Shown here piece by piece: positions 50,511-60,012 of a stretch of 64,000 bases of DNA; positions within the stretch are counted from its first letter, which is position 1, and each line of letters opens with the position of its first letter. The notes beneath the pieces are model-generated. The model had not been told where the DNA came from, searched no databases, and saw only the letters and a program-made list of their open reading frames with translations. The translations under genes were made by a program, and so were the position numbers. The DNA comes from Frisingicoccus sp902471845 (GTDB lineage Bacteria; Bacillota; Clostridia; Lachnospirales; Lachnospiraceae): assembly GCF_047030795.1 (NCBI RefSeq), contig NZ_JBKYIC010000002.1. The stretch is one strand, 5' to 3'.

Positions 50511-52373
50511 ATGAGTAAGATTATTGGTATTGACTTAGGAACAACAAATTCATGTGTAGCAGTTATGGAAGGTGGTAAACCGGTAGTTATCGCAAACACA
50601 GAAGGCGCAAGAACAACACCATCTGTTGTAGCTTTTACAAAAACCGGTGAACGTCTCGTCGGTGAACCGGCAAAACGTCAGGCTGTAACAAACGCTGATA
50701 AGACAATCTCTTCAATCAAGAGACATATGGGTTCTGATTACAGAGTAACGATTGATGATAAGAAATATTCCCCACAGGAAATTTCCGCAATGATTCTTCA
50801 GAAACTGAAAGCAGATGCAGAAAGCTACCTTGGCGAAAAGGTAACTGAAGCAGTTATCACTGTACCGGCTTACTTTAATGATGCTCAGAGACAGGCGACA
50901 AAGGATGCCGGTAAGATCGCAGGTCTTGATGTTAAACGTATTATCAACGAGCCTACAGCAGCAGCTCTGGCTTACGGTCTTGATAATGAAAATGAACAGA
51001 AAATCATGGTTTACGACTTAGGTGGTGGTACATTCGATGTTTCCGTTATCGAAATTGGTGACGGCGTTATCGAAGTACTGGCAACTTCCGGTGATAACCA
51101 CCTGGGCGGTGATGATTTTGATAACAAATTGACTCAGTATATGATCGATGAATTCAAACGTACTGAAGGTGTTGATCTTTCCGGTGATAAGATGGCTATG
51201 CAGCGTTTGAAAGAAGCAGCTGAAAAAGCTAAGAAAGAACTTTCCAGCGCGGCAAATACAAACATTAACCTGCCTTTCATCACAGCAACAGCAGAAGGTG
51301 CAAAACATTTTGAAATGAACCTGACCCGGGCTAAATTTGATGAATTAACCGCAGACCTTGTTGAAAGAACAATCATTCCGGTTCAGAATGCATTGAGAGA
51401 TGCAGGCATTACAGCTTCCGAACTGAGCAAGGTACTTCTTGTCGGTGGTTCCACACGTATCCCGGCTGTTCAGGATAAAGTTAAACAGCTGACAGGTAAA
51501 GAGCCAAGCAAGAACCTGAATCCGGATGAATGTGTTGCTATCGGTGCTTCTATCCAGGGTGGTAAACTGGCCGGCGATGCAGGTGCAGGAGATATCCTTC
51601 TTCTGGATGTTACACCATTGACATTATCCATTGAGACAATGGGCGGAATTGCGACACACCTGATTGAAAGAAATACAACAATTCCTACAAAGAAGAGCCA
51701 GATCTTCTCTACAGCAGCCGATAATCAGACAGCCGTAGATATCAATGTTGTACAGGGTGAGCGTCAGTTTGCTAAAGATAATAAGAGTCTTGGCCGTTTC
51801 CAGTTAGATGGAATCGCACCGGCTCCACGTGGAATCCCTCAGATTGAAGTTACTTTCGATATCGATGCCAACGGTATTGTTAATGTATCCGCTAAGGATT
51901 TAGGTACAGGCAAAGAACAGCACATTACAATTACAGCCGGCTCCAACATGTCCGATGCTGAAATTGATAAGGCTGTCAAAGAAGCTGCTGAATTCGAAGC
52001 TCAGGATAAGAAACGTAAAGAAGGTATCGAAGCAAGAAACGATGCGGATGCGATGGTATTCCAGACAGAAAAAGCTTTGAAGGAAGTCGGCGATAAAGTC
52101 AGCGCAGACGACAAAGCAAAAGTTCAGGCTGAGATTGACAGCATGAAAGCTCTTCTTGAGAGAACAAATATTGATAACATGTCTGATGCGGATGTGGATG
52201 AGATCAAAGCAGCAAAAGAAAGATTGATGGAATCTGCACAGGGCGTATTTACTAAAATGTATGAAGCAGCCGGTGCAGCCGCAGGACAGAATGCAGGGCC
52301 AAATCCTTCTCAGGATGCAAACGGCAGCTATCAGGCCGACGATGTAGTTGACGCAGACTACAAAGAAGTGTAA
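50511..52373 (+). CDS. dnaK: molecular chaperone DnaK
   Basis: A 620-residue Hsp70. Phosphate loop GIDLGTTNSCVAV, second loop VYDLGGGTFDVSVIEI, adenosine motif LLVGGSTRIPAV, and substrate domain beginning LLLDVTPLTLSIET. The C-terminus ends in a Gly/Ala/Asn-rich tail and VVDADYKEV. No CIRCE stands in front of it, only a 14-base sequence shared with the left part of the hrcA CIRCE region. Ribosome site AGGAGGA. Confidence 0.98.
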   Translation: MSKIIGIDLGTTNSCVAVMEGGKPVVIANTEGARTTPSVVAFTKTGERLVGEPAKRQAVTNADKTISSIKRHMGSDYRVTIDDKKYSPQEISAMILQKLKADAESYLGEKVTEAVITVPAYFNDAQRQATKDAGKIAGLDVKRIINEPTAAALAYGLDNENEQKIMVYDLGGGTFDVSVIEIGDGVIEVLATSGDNHLGGDDFDNKLTQYMIDEFKRTEGVDLSGDKMAMQRLKEAAEKAKKELSSAANTNINLPFITATAEGAKHFEMNLTRAKFDELTADLVERTIIPVQNALRDAGITASELSKVLLVGGSTRIPAVQDKVKQLTGKEPSKNLNPDECVAIGASIQGGKLAGDAGAGDILLLDVTPLTLSIETMGGIATHLIERNTTIPTKKSQIFSTAADNQTAVDINVVQGERQFAKDNKSLGRFQLDGIAPAPRGIPQIEVTFDIDANGIVNVSAKDLGTGKEQHITITAGSNMSDAEIDKAVKEAAEFEAQDKKRKEGIEARNDADAMVFQTEKALKEVGDKVSADDKAKVQAEIDSMKALLERTNIDNMSDADVDEIKAAKERLMESAQGVFTKMYEAAGAAAGQNAGPNPSQDANGSYQADDVVDADYKEV

Positions 52374-52406
52374 TATAAACAGAGTTGGGTATAACCTAAG
52401 ATAGAT

Positions 52407-52458
52407 AAAGAGGCTGTTTCGGCACCGGCATTTAGGCCGGTGCCGGGGCGTCCTCTTT
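52407..52458 (+). promoter_or_regulatory. strong stem-loop between dnaK and dnaJ
   Basis: CGGCACCGGC (52420-52429) pairs with GCCGGTGCCG (52436-52445); an outer AAAGAGG (52407-52413)/CCTCTTT (52452-52458) pairing is also possible. No U-run follows, so partial termination or 3'-end protection of dnaK mRNA is more likely than full termination. Confidence 0.75.
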
Positions 52459-52487
52459 CGCTACGTTATAAAAGAAGGTGATTGGAT

Positions 52488-53699
52488 ATGGCAGAGACAA
52501 AGAGAGATTACTATGAGGTTCTGGGTGTATCAAAGTCGGCTACAGATGATGAGTTAAAGAAAGCTTATCGTAAACTGGCCAAAAAGTACCATCCAGATAT
52601 AAATCCAGGAGATAAAGAAGCAGAAGCAAAATTTAAAGAGGCATCCGAAGCGTATGCAGTATTGAGTGATGCGGAGAAGAGACGTCAGTATGACCAGTTT
52701 GGTCACGCAGCCTTTGAACAGGGAGGCGGTTCCGGCGGATTCGGCGGCTTTGACTTTAATGCAGCGGATATGGGCGACATATTTGGCGATATTTTCGGCG
52801 ATTTCTTCGGCGGCGGACGCAGCAGCCGGGGTGGTTCTTATAACGGACCGATGCAGGGAGCCAATGTTCGGATTAATGTGCGGATATCCTTTATGGAAGC
52901 CGTATTTGGTGTGGATAAGAAATTCGAGATGAATTTAAAAGACGAATGTCCGCATTGTCATGGAACCGGTGCAAAACCGGGAACTCAGCCGCAGACCTGC
53001 AGCAAGTGCGGCGGTAAAGGACAGGTTGTCTATACACAGCAGTCCCTGTTCGGCATGGTTCGTAATGTTCAGACCTGTCCGGACTGTCATGGAAGCGGTA
53101 AGATCATTAAAGATAAATGTACCGATTGCGGCGGCACCGGCTATATCCGGAATAAGAAGACGATTGAAGTGTCCATTCCAGCCGGTATTGACAGTGGTCA
53201 GAGCGTGCGTATCCGTGGAAAAGGAGAACCCGGAACCAATGGCGGCGCCCGCGGCGATCTGCTTGTCAACGTTACTGTGGACCGTCATCCAATCTTCCGA
53301 CGTCAGGAATATGATATCTATTCAACGATGCCGATTTCCTTTGTTCAGGCGGCATTGGGTGGAGAAATTACCATTAAGACGGTGGACGGCGACGTGACTC
53401 AGACAATTAAGCCGGGAACTCAGACCGATACACGGATTCGCCTGAAAGGCAAAGGTGTTCCGACGATTCGGAACAAAAATATCCGCGGCGACCACTATGT
53501 CACACTGGTCGTACAGGTTCCGGAGAAATTGAATAATGAGCAGAAAGAACTGCTCCGCAAGTTTGATGATTCTTTAAAAGGAATCCGCCCACAGGAAAGT
53601 AAATCGGAAAAAGCCGAGGAGCCAAAGGGCAAAGAAGGTAAAAAGAAAAAGAGCTTTATGGACAAAGTCAAAGAAGCCTTTGACGATCTGGATGAATAA
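52488..53699 (+). CDS. dnaJ: molecular chaperone DnaJ
   Basis: A 403-residue type I J-protein. J domain with HPD in KYHPDINPG, a Gly/Phe-rich region (GGSGGFGGFDFN), four zinc-finger CxxCxGxG repeats (CPHCHGTG, CSKCGGKG, CPDCHGSG, CTDCGGTG) and C-terminal substrate domains. It ends in a Lys-rich extension (GKEGKKKKSFMDKVKEAF). The ATG at 52488 has GAAGGTGA six bases upstream; a TTG at 52482 lies too close. Confidence 0.97.
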   Translation: MAETKRDYYEVLGVSKSATDDELKKAYRKLAKKYHPDINPGDKEAEAKFKEASEAYAVLSDAEKRRQYDQFGHAAFEQGGGSGGFGGFDFNAADMGDIFGDIFGDFFGGGRSSRGGSYNGPMQGANVRINVRISFMEAVFGVDKKFEMNLKDECPHCHGTGAKPGTQPQTCSKCGGKGQVVYTQQSLFGMVRNVQTCPDCHGSGKIIKDKCTDCGGTGYIRNKKTIEVSIPAGIDSGQSVRIRGKGEPGTNGGARGDLLVNVTVDRHPIFRRQEYDIYSTMPISFVQAALGGEITIKTVDGDVTQTIKPGTQTDTRIRLKGKGVPTIRNKNIRGDHYVTLVVQVPEKLNNEQKELLRKFDDSLKGIRPQESKSEKAEEPKGKEGKKKKSFMDKVKEAFDDLDE

Positions 53700-53718
53700 T
53701 GCGAGGATATAAGTTAAT

Positions 53719-54672
53719 ATGAAATGGAATAAATATCGCCTGGCGACCACCACAGAAGCGGTGGATTTGATCAGTTACACACTGGCAGAGATGGGCATTG
53801 AAGGTATCGAGATTGAAGATAAAGTGCCTCTTTCTGAGGAAGATAAAAAACGAATGTTTATCGATCTGCTCCCCGATTTGGAAGAAGATGACGGCAAAGC
53901 TTATGTATCCTTCTATATTGAGCCGGAAAAGGACCATGATTCCACTTTGGAAGAGGTGCTGGCCGCCGTCCGGGAACTGGCAGATTTTGTGGATATTGGA
54001 GAGGCCACGATTGAAAAATCCCAGACAGAAGATATTGACTGGATGAATAACTGGAAAAAATACTGGAAACCTTTTAAGGTAGATGAACATATTATTATCA
54101 AACCAACCTGGGAAACAGTGGAGGATGTTCCGGAAGACACACTGGTTGTGGAACTGGACCCGGGAACAGCTTTCGGTACGGGTACTCATCATACAACTCG
54201 TCTGTGTATTACCCAGTTAAAGAAGTACATGCAGCCGGGACAGGAAGTTTTGGATGTTGGCTGCGGCAGCGGTATTTTGTCCATTATTGCCCTGCTTCTT
54301 GGAGCAAAAGAAGCATCTGCCACTGATGTGGATATTCACGCAGTGGAGGCTGCTGTTGAAAATGCCCGTGTGAATGGGATAGAAAGTGATGTCTATACCG
54401 TACTTACCGGAGATGTTATTTCCGATGCAGATTTCCGTTATAAAGTGGGCGAACATAAATTTGATATGGTACTGGCAAATATTTTTGCCGAAATTATTAT
54501 TCCGTTAAGCGGAGTGGTAAAAGAAATGATGAAACCGGGTGCGCTTTTTATAACCTCCGGTATCATTGATGAACGGGAAGAAGATGTAAGAAAGGCCCTG
54601 ACAGAGAATGGATTCGAAATTATGGAAGTTACCCATTCCGGCGGATGGGTATCCTTTACAGCAAGAGCCTAG
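53719..54672 (+). CDS. prmA: ribosomal protein L11 methyltransferase
   Basis: A 317-residue enzyme that trimethylates ribosomal protein L11. The N-terminal substrate-recognition domain is followed by the PrmA hallmark LDPGTAFGTGTHHTT and SAM motif VLDVGCGSGILSI, then LANIFAEIIIPL. It is 19 bases after dnaJ, as in Bacillus (yqeT). Confidence 0.95.
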   Translation: MKWNKYRLATTTEAVDLISYTLAEMGIEGIEIEDKVPLSEEDKKRMFIDLLPDLEEDDGKAYVSFYIEPEKDHDSTLEEVLAAVRELADFVDIGEATIEKSQTEDIDWMNNWKKYWKPFKVDEHIIIKPTWETVEDVPEDTLVVELDPGTAFGTGTHHTTRLCITQLKKYMQPGQEVLDVGCGSGILSIIALLLGAKEASATDVDIHAVEAAVENARVNGIESDVYTVLTGDVISDADFRYKVGEHKFDMVLANIFAEIIIPLSGVVKEMMKPGALFITSGIIDEREEDVRKALTENGFEIMEVTHSGGWVSFTARA

Positions 54673-54701
54673 ATCGGCGGTTTAGAATTGGAGAAGATTA
54701 A

Positions 54702-55442
54702 ATGCCGAGATTTTTTGTAGAACCGTCACAGATACGGGAAAACCGTATTGTGATTCAGGGAAATGATGTGAATCATATAAGAAATGTCCTCCGGATGCGT
54801 CCGGGGGACGAATTGTCCTTAAGCGACGGTCAGGGAACGGACTATTTTTGCCGTATTTTGTCAATGGAGCGGGATGAAATCTGCCTTTCCATTGAAAATT
54901 CCTGGAAATCCTATGTGGAGCTGCCAGTAAAGCTTTATCTTTTTCAGGGACTGCCAAAGGCAGACAAGATGGAGCTCATTATTCAAAAAGCTGTGGAGCT
55001 TGGGGTACATGAGATTATTCCGGTACGGACAAATCGGGTCATCGTGAAACTGGATGAGAAAAAAGAAACAAAAAAGATTGCCCGTTGGCAGCAGATTGCC
55101 GAAGGCGGGGCAAAACAGTCCGGTCGGGGAATTATCCCGGAGGTAAAACCGGTGATGGGCTTTTCTGAGGCTCTGGCCTACGCCAGTAACCTGGAAGGAG
55201 TTCTGATTCCTTATGAAAAGGCGGAAGGGATTGAAAAGACCCGGAAGACGATTGCCGGACTGAAAGGGAAAAAATCCGTCGGGATTTTCATCGGTCCGGA
55301 GGGTGGCTTTGACGAGACAGAGGTGGAAGCGGCCATGGCGGCCGGAGCGCTGCCTGTGACTCTTGGAAAACGTATCTTAAGGACGGAGACGGCGGGCCTT
55401 GCCATGCTGTCTGTGCTGATGTTTGAATTTGAAGAGGAATAA
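54702..55442 (+). CDS. rsmE: 16S rRNA (uracil-1498-N3)-methyltransferase
   Basis: A 246-residue SPOUT-fold methylase. N-terminal PUA-like part with DVNHIRNVLRMRPGDE, then the knotted SAM site FIGPEGGFDETEVEAA and LGKRILRTETAGLAML. Follows prmA as in Bacillus (yqeU). One base separates it from the cysteine desulfurase. Confidence 0.95.
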   Translation: MPRFFVEPSQIRENRIVIQGNDVNHIRNVLRMRPGDELSLSDGQGTDYFCRILSMERDEICLSIENSWKSYVELPVKLYLFQGLPKADKMELIIQKAVELGVHEIIPVRTNRVIVKLDEKKETKKIARWQQIAEGGAKQSGRGIIPEVKPVMGFSEALAYASNLEGVLIPYEKAEGIEKTRKTIAGLKGKKSVGIFIGPEGGFDETEVEAAMAAGALPVTLGKRILRTETAGLAMLSVLMFEFEEE

Positions 55443-55443
55443 T

Positions 55444-56664
55444 ATGGAAATCAATTTGGGCCACAGTGCCGTTACAAAAGAAATATATCTGGATAACGCT
55501 GCGACGACAAAGGTGTATCCTTCCGTGTGCGAAAAGATGGTTGAAGTGATGACAAAGGACTATGGAAACCCTTCGTCTCTGCATATGAAAGGCTTTACCG
55601 CTGAGCAGTATGTGAAGGAAGCAAGAAAAACCATTGCTTCTGTTTTGAAAGTGGATGAAAAAGAAATTGTATTTACTTCCGGCGGCACAGAGTCCAATAA
55701 TATGGCGATCATCGGTGCGGCAATGGCAAATAAACGTCGGGGAAAACACCTGATTACGACGACGATTGAACATGCCTCCGTCTATAATCCTTTTATCTGG
55801 CTGGAAGAACAGGGCTTTGAGGTGACCTATCTTCCGGTAGATCGTCATGGCGTTGTTTCTCTGGAAGCCCTGGAAAAAGCTCTTCGGGAGGACACGATTT
55901 TGGTGTCTGTTATGGCCGTGAATAATGAAATCGGCACTGTTCAACCGCTGGATGAAATCGGAGCCGTGATTAAGAAAAAAAATCCGGAAATCCTTTTCCA
56001 TGTGGATGCCATTCAGGGGTTTGGAAAAATTGAAATTTATCCGTCAAAACTTCGGATGGATTTAATGTCTGTCAGCGGACATAAACTGCACGGTCCGAAG
56101 GGTATCGGATTTTTATATATCAGGAATAAAGTAAAGGTACGGCCGTTGATCTTAGGCGGCGGCCAGCAGAAAGATATGCGTTCCGGGACGGAAAATGTTC
56201 CGGGAATTGCCGGACTTGGAGAGGCTGTTCGAAAGGTTTTTGAGAATTTTTCTGAAAAGCAGGAACGGCTTTACGGTCTCAGAGAACAGTTTGTGACCCG
56301 TCTGGAACGGATGGACGGAGTTCGGGTGAATGGCTTTGCCCATCGGGTGTCGGATGTTAATCTGCATCAGGGGCCGGCGCCCCATGTGGTGAGCGCCAGT
56401 TTTGACAATATCCGTGCGGAAGTGCTTTTGCATGCGCTGGAGGAGAGAGGAATATACGTCTCTTCCGGTTCGGCCTGTTCGTCCAATCATCCGGCTATCA
56501 GCGGCACTTTAAAAGCGATTGGTACGGAAAAAAAATATTTGGACGCGACAATCCGGTTCAGTCTGTGTTATGATACTACAGAGGAAGAGTTAAATGCCTG
56601 CTGCGAAGTGCTGGAAGCTTTGCTGCCGATGCTGCGCAGATTCACACGGGGAGGAAGAAAGTAA
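55444..56664 (+). CDS. cysteine desulfurase, NifS/IscS family
   Basis: A 406-residue PLP enzyme that takes sulfur from cysteine. Starts near YLDNAATTKVYPSV; PLP Lys in SVSGHKLHGPKGIG; active-site Cys loop SSGSACSSNHPAISGTL. The ATG at 55444 follows GAAGAGGAA. It overlaps thiI by one base, so its main task is probably sulfur supply for 4-thiouridine in tRNA, as in the NifZ-ThiI pair of Bacillus. No Fe-S scaffold gene is nearby. Confidence 0.93.
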   Translation: MEINLGHSAVTKEIYLDNAATTKVYPSVCEKMVEVMTKDYGNPSSLHMKGFTAEQYVKEARKTIASVLKVDEKEIVFTSGGTESNNMAIIGAAMANKRRGKHLITTTIEHASVYNPFIWLEEQGFEVTYLPVDRHGVVSLEALEKALREDTILVSVMAVNNEIGTVQPLDEIGAVIKKKNPEILFHVDAIQGFGKIEIYPSKLRMDLMSVSGHKLHGPKGIGFLYIRNKVKVRPLILGGGQQKDMRSGTENVPGIAGLGEAVRKVFENFSEKQERLYGLREQFVTRLERMDGVRVNGFAHRVSDVNLHQGPAPHVVSASFDNIRAEVLLHALEERGIYVSSGSACSSNHPAISGTLKAIGTEKKYLDATIRFSLCYDTTEEELNACCEVLEALLPMLRRFTRGGRK

Positions 56665-57848
56665 TGTTTAAAGCCTTTTTAATAAAATATGGTGAGATTG
56701 GTATTAAAGGAAAAAACCGTTATCTTTTTGAGGATGCCTTGATCAAACAGATCAAGTATGCATTGAAGGATGCGGCGGCCTTTGATGTTACAAAACAGCA
56801 GGGACGAATCTATGTCCACATGCTTGGCAGCTATGATTATGAGGAAGTGGTGGCGGCACTGACACGGGTCTTTGGTATCGTGGCAATATGCCCGGTGGTG
56901 ATTTGTGACGACCCATCCTGGGATAATCTGACAAAAGTGGTGGGTGACTACATAGATGAAGCCTATGAAGACAAACATTTTACCTTTAAAGTGGATTCCA
57001 GACGCGCTGATAAGCGTTACCCGAAAAAATCCATGGAAATTAATGCGGATATTGGAGAATATCTTCTGGACCGTTTTCCCGAAATGTCGGTGGATGTCCA
57101 CAAACCGGATGTGATGCTGAATATTGAGGTCCGTGAAAAGACCTATATCTATTCGAAGAGCATTAAGGGACCGGGCGGAATGCCGGTAGGAACCAATGGA
57201 AAAGCCATGCTGCTTTTGTCCGGCGGTATTGACAGTCCGGTGGCAGGATATATGATCGCTAAACGGGGCGTGACGATTGATGCGACTTATTTCCATGCAC
57301 CGCCTTACACCAGTGAGCGGGCAAAACAGAAGGTTGTGGATCTGGCACGTATCGTAGCCCGGTACGCAGGACCGATTCGCCTGAATATTATTAATTTTAC
57401 GGATATCCAGCTGGCGATTTATGAAAAATGTCCGCATGATGAGCTGACCATCATCATGCGTCGTTATATGATGCGGATTGCGGAGCGGATTGCCAGAGAA
57501 GACGGTGCTCTCGGCCTGATTACCGGTGAAAGCATCGGTCAGGTGGCCAGCCAGACGCTTCAGAGTCTGGCCGCAACGAATGCGGTATGTACGATGCCTG
57601 TATTCCGTCCGGTCATCGGCTTTGATAAGAATGACATTGTAGAAATATCGGAACAGATCGGAGCCTTTGAGACATCCATTCAGCCATATGAGGACTGTTG
57701 TACAATTTTCGTCGCAAAGCATCCGGTGACAAAGCCGAATATTCGGGTAATTGAGCGTTCAGAACATCATCTGGCGGATATTATTGACGGCATGATGGAA
57801 GAGGCTGTTCGTGACCGTGAAGTTATTCTCTGTGAATCGGATATTTAG
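56664..57848 (+). CDS. thiI: tRNA 4-thiouridine synthase ThiI
   Basis: A 394-residue enzyme that adenylates and thiolates tRNA U8. N-terminal ferredoxin-like and THUMP domains, then a PP-loop LLLSGGIDSPVAGYM. GESIGQVASQTLQS and PYEDCCTIF are family landmarks. It lacks the C-terminal rhodanese domain of E. coli ThiI, normal for Firmicutes, where the partner desulfurase delivers sulfur directly. The ATG overlaps the upstream stop. Confidence 0.95.
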   Translation: MFKAFLIKYGEIGIKGKNRYLFEDALIKQIKYALKDAAAFDVTKQQGRIYVHMLGSYDYEEVVAALTRVFGIVAICPVVICDDPSWDNLTKVVGDYIDEAYEDKHFTFKVDSRRADKRYPKKSMEINADIGEYLLDRFPEMSVDVHKPDVMLNIEVREKTYIYSKSIKGPGGMPVGTNGKAMLLLSGGIDSPVAGYMIAKRGVTIDATYFHAPPYTSERAKQKVVDLARIVARYAGPIRLNIINFTDIQLAIYEKCPHDELTIIMRRYMMRIAERIAREDGALGLITGESIGQVASQTLQSLAATNAVCTMPVFRPVIGFDKNDIVEISEQIGAFETSIQPYEDCCTIFVAKHPVTKPNIRVIERSEHHLADIIDGMMEEAVRDREVILCESDI

Positions 57849-57854
57849 AAAAGA

Positions 57855-57906
57855 AAAAGGGCCTCACATTGCTGACATTGATCAGCTGCGAAGCCCTTTT
57901 GTTTTT
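57855..57906. terminator. bidirectional terminator between thiI and the HPr-like gene
   Basis: AAAAGGGC near 57855 pairs with GCCCTTTT (57893-57900), with an inner GCTGA/TCAGC stem and a T run to about 57906. It serves convergent genes. Confidence 0.85.
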
Positions 57907-57912
57907 TATCAT

Positions 57913-58143
57913 CTATTGAACAAGGAATGGCTTTAAGCTTTCCATAATTTCGGCGTCATCATCATTATAAATGGTCAGATTAATCGGTTTGGATAAATCC
58001 AGACTGAATATTCCCATAATAGATTTGGCGTCAATCACAAACCGACCGGATACAAGATCAAACTCAGTATTAAATGTGTTAACGGAATGTACAAATGCCT
58101 TTACTTTATCAATGGAATTAAGATTGATTTGAACTGTGTGCAT
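57913..58143 (-). CDS. HPr-like protein lacking the phospho-histidine
   Basis: A 76-residue HPr-fold protein. The Ser46 region is clear (DAKSIMGIFSLDL, Ser41 here), but the usual GLHARPA segment with His15 is replaced by SIDKVKAFVHSV. It therefore should not carry phosphate in the PTS chain. It could be phosphorylated on Ser by HPr kinase and act as a catabolite co-repressor, like Crh of Bacillus, or do something else. The ATG at 58143 (MHTVQINL) follows GGGAGG; a more upstream start adds eight atypical residues. Confidence 0.82.
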   Translation of the reverse strand: MHTVQINLNSIDKVKAFVHSVNTFNTEFDLVSGRFVIDAKSIMGIFSLDLSKPINLTIYNDDDAEIMESLKPFLVQ

Positions 58144-58193
58144 TGGAAAAACCTCCCTGTAATACAATGCTAGCTGTTATTTTTTATAGTTAT

Positions 58194-58222
58194 ATATTAC
58201 AATTTTTATGAGAAAAAGTCAA
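58194..58222 (-). promoter_or_regulatory. sigma-A promoter of the HPr-like gene
   Basis: On the minus strand, TTGACT (58217-58222), 17 bases, TAATAT (58194-58199), about 50 bases before the start. Confidence 0.72.
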
Positions 58223-58340
58223 TACAATTAGATAATTTAATCCAAAATTAACCGATACAAAATAAAAAATTAAAAAAATGCCAAAAAAAGGAAAATAATA
58301 ACAAAAATTATCTGAAAATAATAAACTTGGAGGAAATAGG

Positions 58341-59675
58341 ATGAAAAGTGTCGCATTCTGTACGCTTGGATGTAAAGTAAATCAATACGAAACCGATGCC
58401 ATGGAAGAAATTTTCCTGAAGGGCGGCTATGAGATTCGTGATTTTCATGAAAAAGCGGACGTCTATGTCATTAATACATGTACGGTGACCAATATGGCTG
58501 ACCGAAAGTCCCGTCAGATGCTGCATCGGGCCAGGAAGAAAAACCCGAAGGCGGTCATTGTAGCTGCCGGATGTTATGTTCAGACAGCCAGGGAAGCAGC
58601 AGAGGCGGATGCGTCAATTGATTTAATCATAGGGAACAATTGTAAAGGACAGATTTTATTCATGGTAGAGTCTTTTATGGAGGGACGCACAGCGTCGGAA
58701 GAAAGCGATGAGAAACAAGTCAACTGGCTGGATATCAATCAAAATTGTGATTATGAAACCCTGTCGATCACAAAGGTGTCCGAACACACCCGGGCATACA
58801 TTAAGATTCAGGACGGCTGCAACCAGTTTTGCTCCTATTGCATCATTCCTTATGCGAGAGGGCGAGTGCGGAGTCGGAAATCGGAAGAGATTTTATCAGA
58901 AGTTTCGACACTGGCTGCTTCCGGATACAGGGAAATCGTATTGACCGGAATTCATATTTCTTCCTATGGAAGGGATTTTGGCAAGGAAGATGCTTTGATT
59001 TCACTGGTGGAAAAGCTGGCGGCCATTGAGGGGGTTGAGCGGATTCGCTTCGGCTCTCTGGAACCGGGAATTATCACGGAGAACTTTGTTCAGCGTCTGG
59101 CAGCTGTAAAACAGATTTGTCCCCATTTTCATCTGTCGTTACAGAGTGGATGTGAGGCAACGTTGAAACGGATGAATCGCCATTATACGCCGGAAGATTA
59201 TGCGGCCAGATGCGGACTTTTGGAGAAATACTTTGACAGGCCGGCCTTTACTACAGATGTGATCGTCGGTTTTCCGGGCGAAACAGAAGATGAGTTTGTA
59301 CAGACGGAGAAATTTCTTGAACAGATTCATTTTGCCGAAATGCACATATTCAAATACTCTCCGCGAAAAGGGACACGGGCGGCTGTGATGCCGGACCAGG
59401 TGAATGAACAGGAAAAAACGCGGCGCAGCAGCCGGTTGCTCAAACTGGCTGAAAAAATGTCGGAGGATTATCGGGAAAAATGCAGGGATAAGGTACTGGA
59501 AGTTCTTGTGGAAGAAAGAATTTCTGCAGATGGTGAATGGGTATGGACAGGTCATAGTAAAGAATATATAAAGTGTGGGATAAAATCTGACAGAGTCCGG
59601 TCGAAGGATATCATACGCTGTCGAATGACTTCTTCAAAGAGTGAAGATTTTGTGTTTTGTGAAATAATTGATTGA
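58341..59675 (+). CDS. mtaB: tRNA t6A37 methylthiotransferase MtaB
   Basis: A 444-residue radical SAM enzyme that converts t6A to ms2t6A in tRNA. N-terminal UPF0004 domain (AFCTLGCKVNQYETDAM, VINTCTVTN), radical SAM motif CNQFCSYCIIPYARGRVRSR, and C-terminal TRAM domain. Matches yqeV of Bacillus in kind and order. Ribosome site GGAGGAAA. Confidence 0.95.
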   Translation: MKSVAFCTLGCKVNQYETDAMEEIFLKGGYEIRDFHEKADVYVINTCTVTNMADRKSRQMLHRARKKNPKAVIVAAGCYVQTAREAAEADASIDLIIGNNCKGQILFMVESFMEGRTASEESDEKQVNWLDINQNCDYETLSITKVSEHTRAYIKIQDGCNQFCSYCIIPYARGRVRSRKSEEILSEVSTLAASGYREIVLTGIHISSYGRDFGKEDALISLVEKLAAIEGVERIRFGSLEPGIITENFVQRLAAVKQICPHFHLSLQSGCEATLKRMNRHYTPEDYAARCGLLEKYFDRPAFTTDVIVGFPGETEDEFVQTEKFLEQIHFAEMHIFKYSPRKGTRAAVMPDQVNEQEKTRRSSRLLKLAEKMSEDYREKCRDKVLEVLVEERISADGEWVWTGHSKEYIKCGIKSDRVRSKDIIRCRMTSSKSEDFVFCEIID

Positions 59676-59700
59676 ATTATTTTATGATTTATATTAATAT
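59672..59700 (+). promoter_or_regulatory. candidate promoter of ireB-ruvX-DUF1292
   Basis: TTGAAT (59672-59677), 17 bases, TAATAT (59695-59700). The -35 box overlaps the mtaB stop. Confidence 0.6.
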
Positions 59701-59746
59701 AGTGAGTAAGTGTAAGGTCATATTGTAATTTAAGGAAGTGATTTTA

Positions 59747-60007
59747 ATGGAAAACATGGCAAATACACAGTATTTTAAGGTGAGCAATAATGCCGAAATT
59801 ACTGTAAAGGATATTTTAGAGGCCGTTTATATTGCCTTAACGGAAAAGGGCTATAATCCGGTTAGTCAGATCGTGGGGTATATTATGTCCGGTGACCCGA
59901 CTTATGTGACAAGCTATAAGAATGCCCGTTATCTGATTATGAAAGTAGAGCGGGATGAGCTTTTAGAGGAACTGTTGAAGAGCTATATTGATGTGAATCT
60001 TAAGTAA
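59747..60007 (+). CDS. IreB-family regulatory phosphoprotein
   Basis: An 86-residue protein of the IreB (UPF0297/DUF965) family, with the conserved core VKDILEAVYIALTEKGYNPVSQIVGYIMSGDPTY. In Enterococcus, IreB is phosphorylated by the Ser/Thr kinase IreK on N-terminal Thr residues and affects cephalosporin resistance. The ATG at 59747 is chosen by its distance to AAGGAAG; an ATG three codons later is possible. It is followed by ruvX after five bases, a conserved pairing. Confidence 0.92.
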   Translation: MENMANTQYFKVSNNAEITVKDILEAVYIALTEKGYNPVSQIVGYIMSGDPTYVTSYKNARYLIMKVERDELLEELLKSYIDVNLK

Positions 60008-60012
60008 AGGTT

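Noticed and set aside
56679..57722. A 347-codon minus-strand open frame
   Set aside because: It lies wholly antisense to thiI, whose domains and motifs are intact; composition (His/Cys/Arg-rich) is that of a shadow frame.
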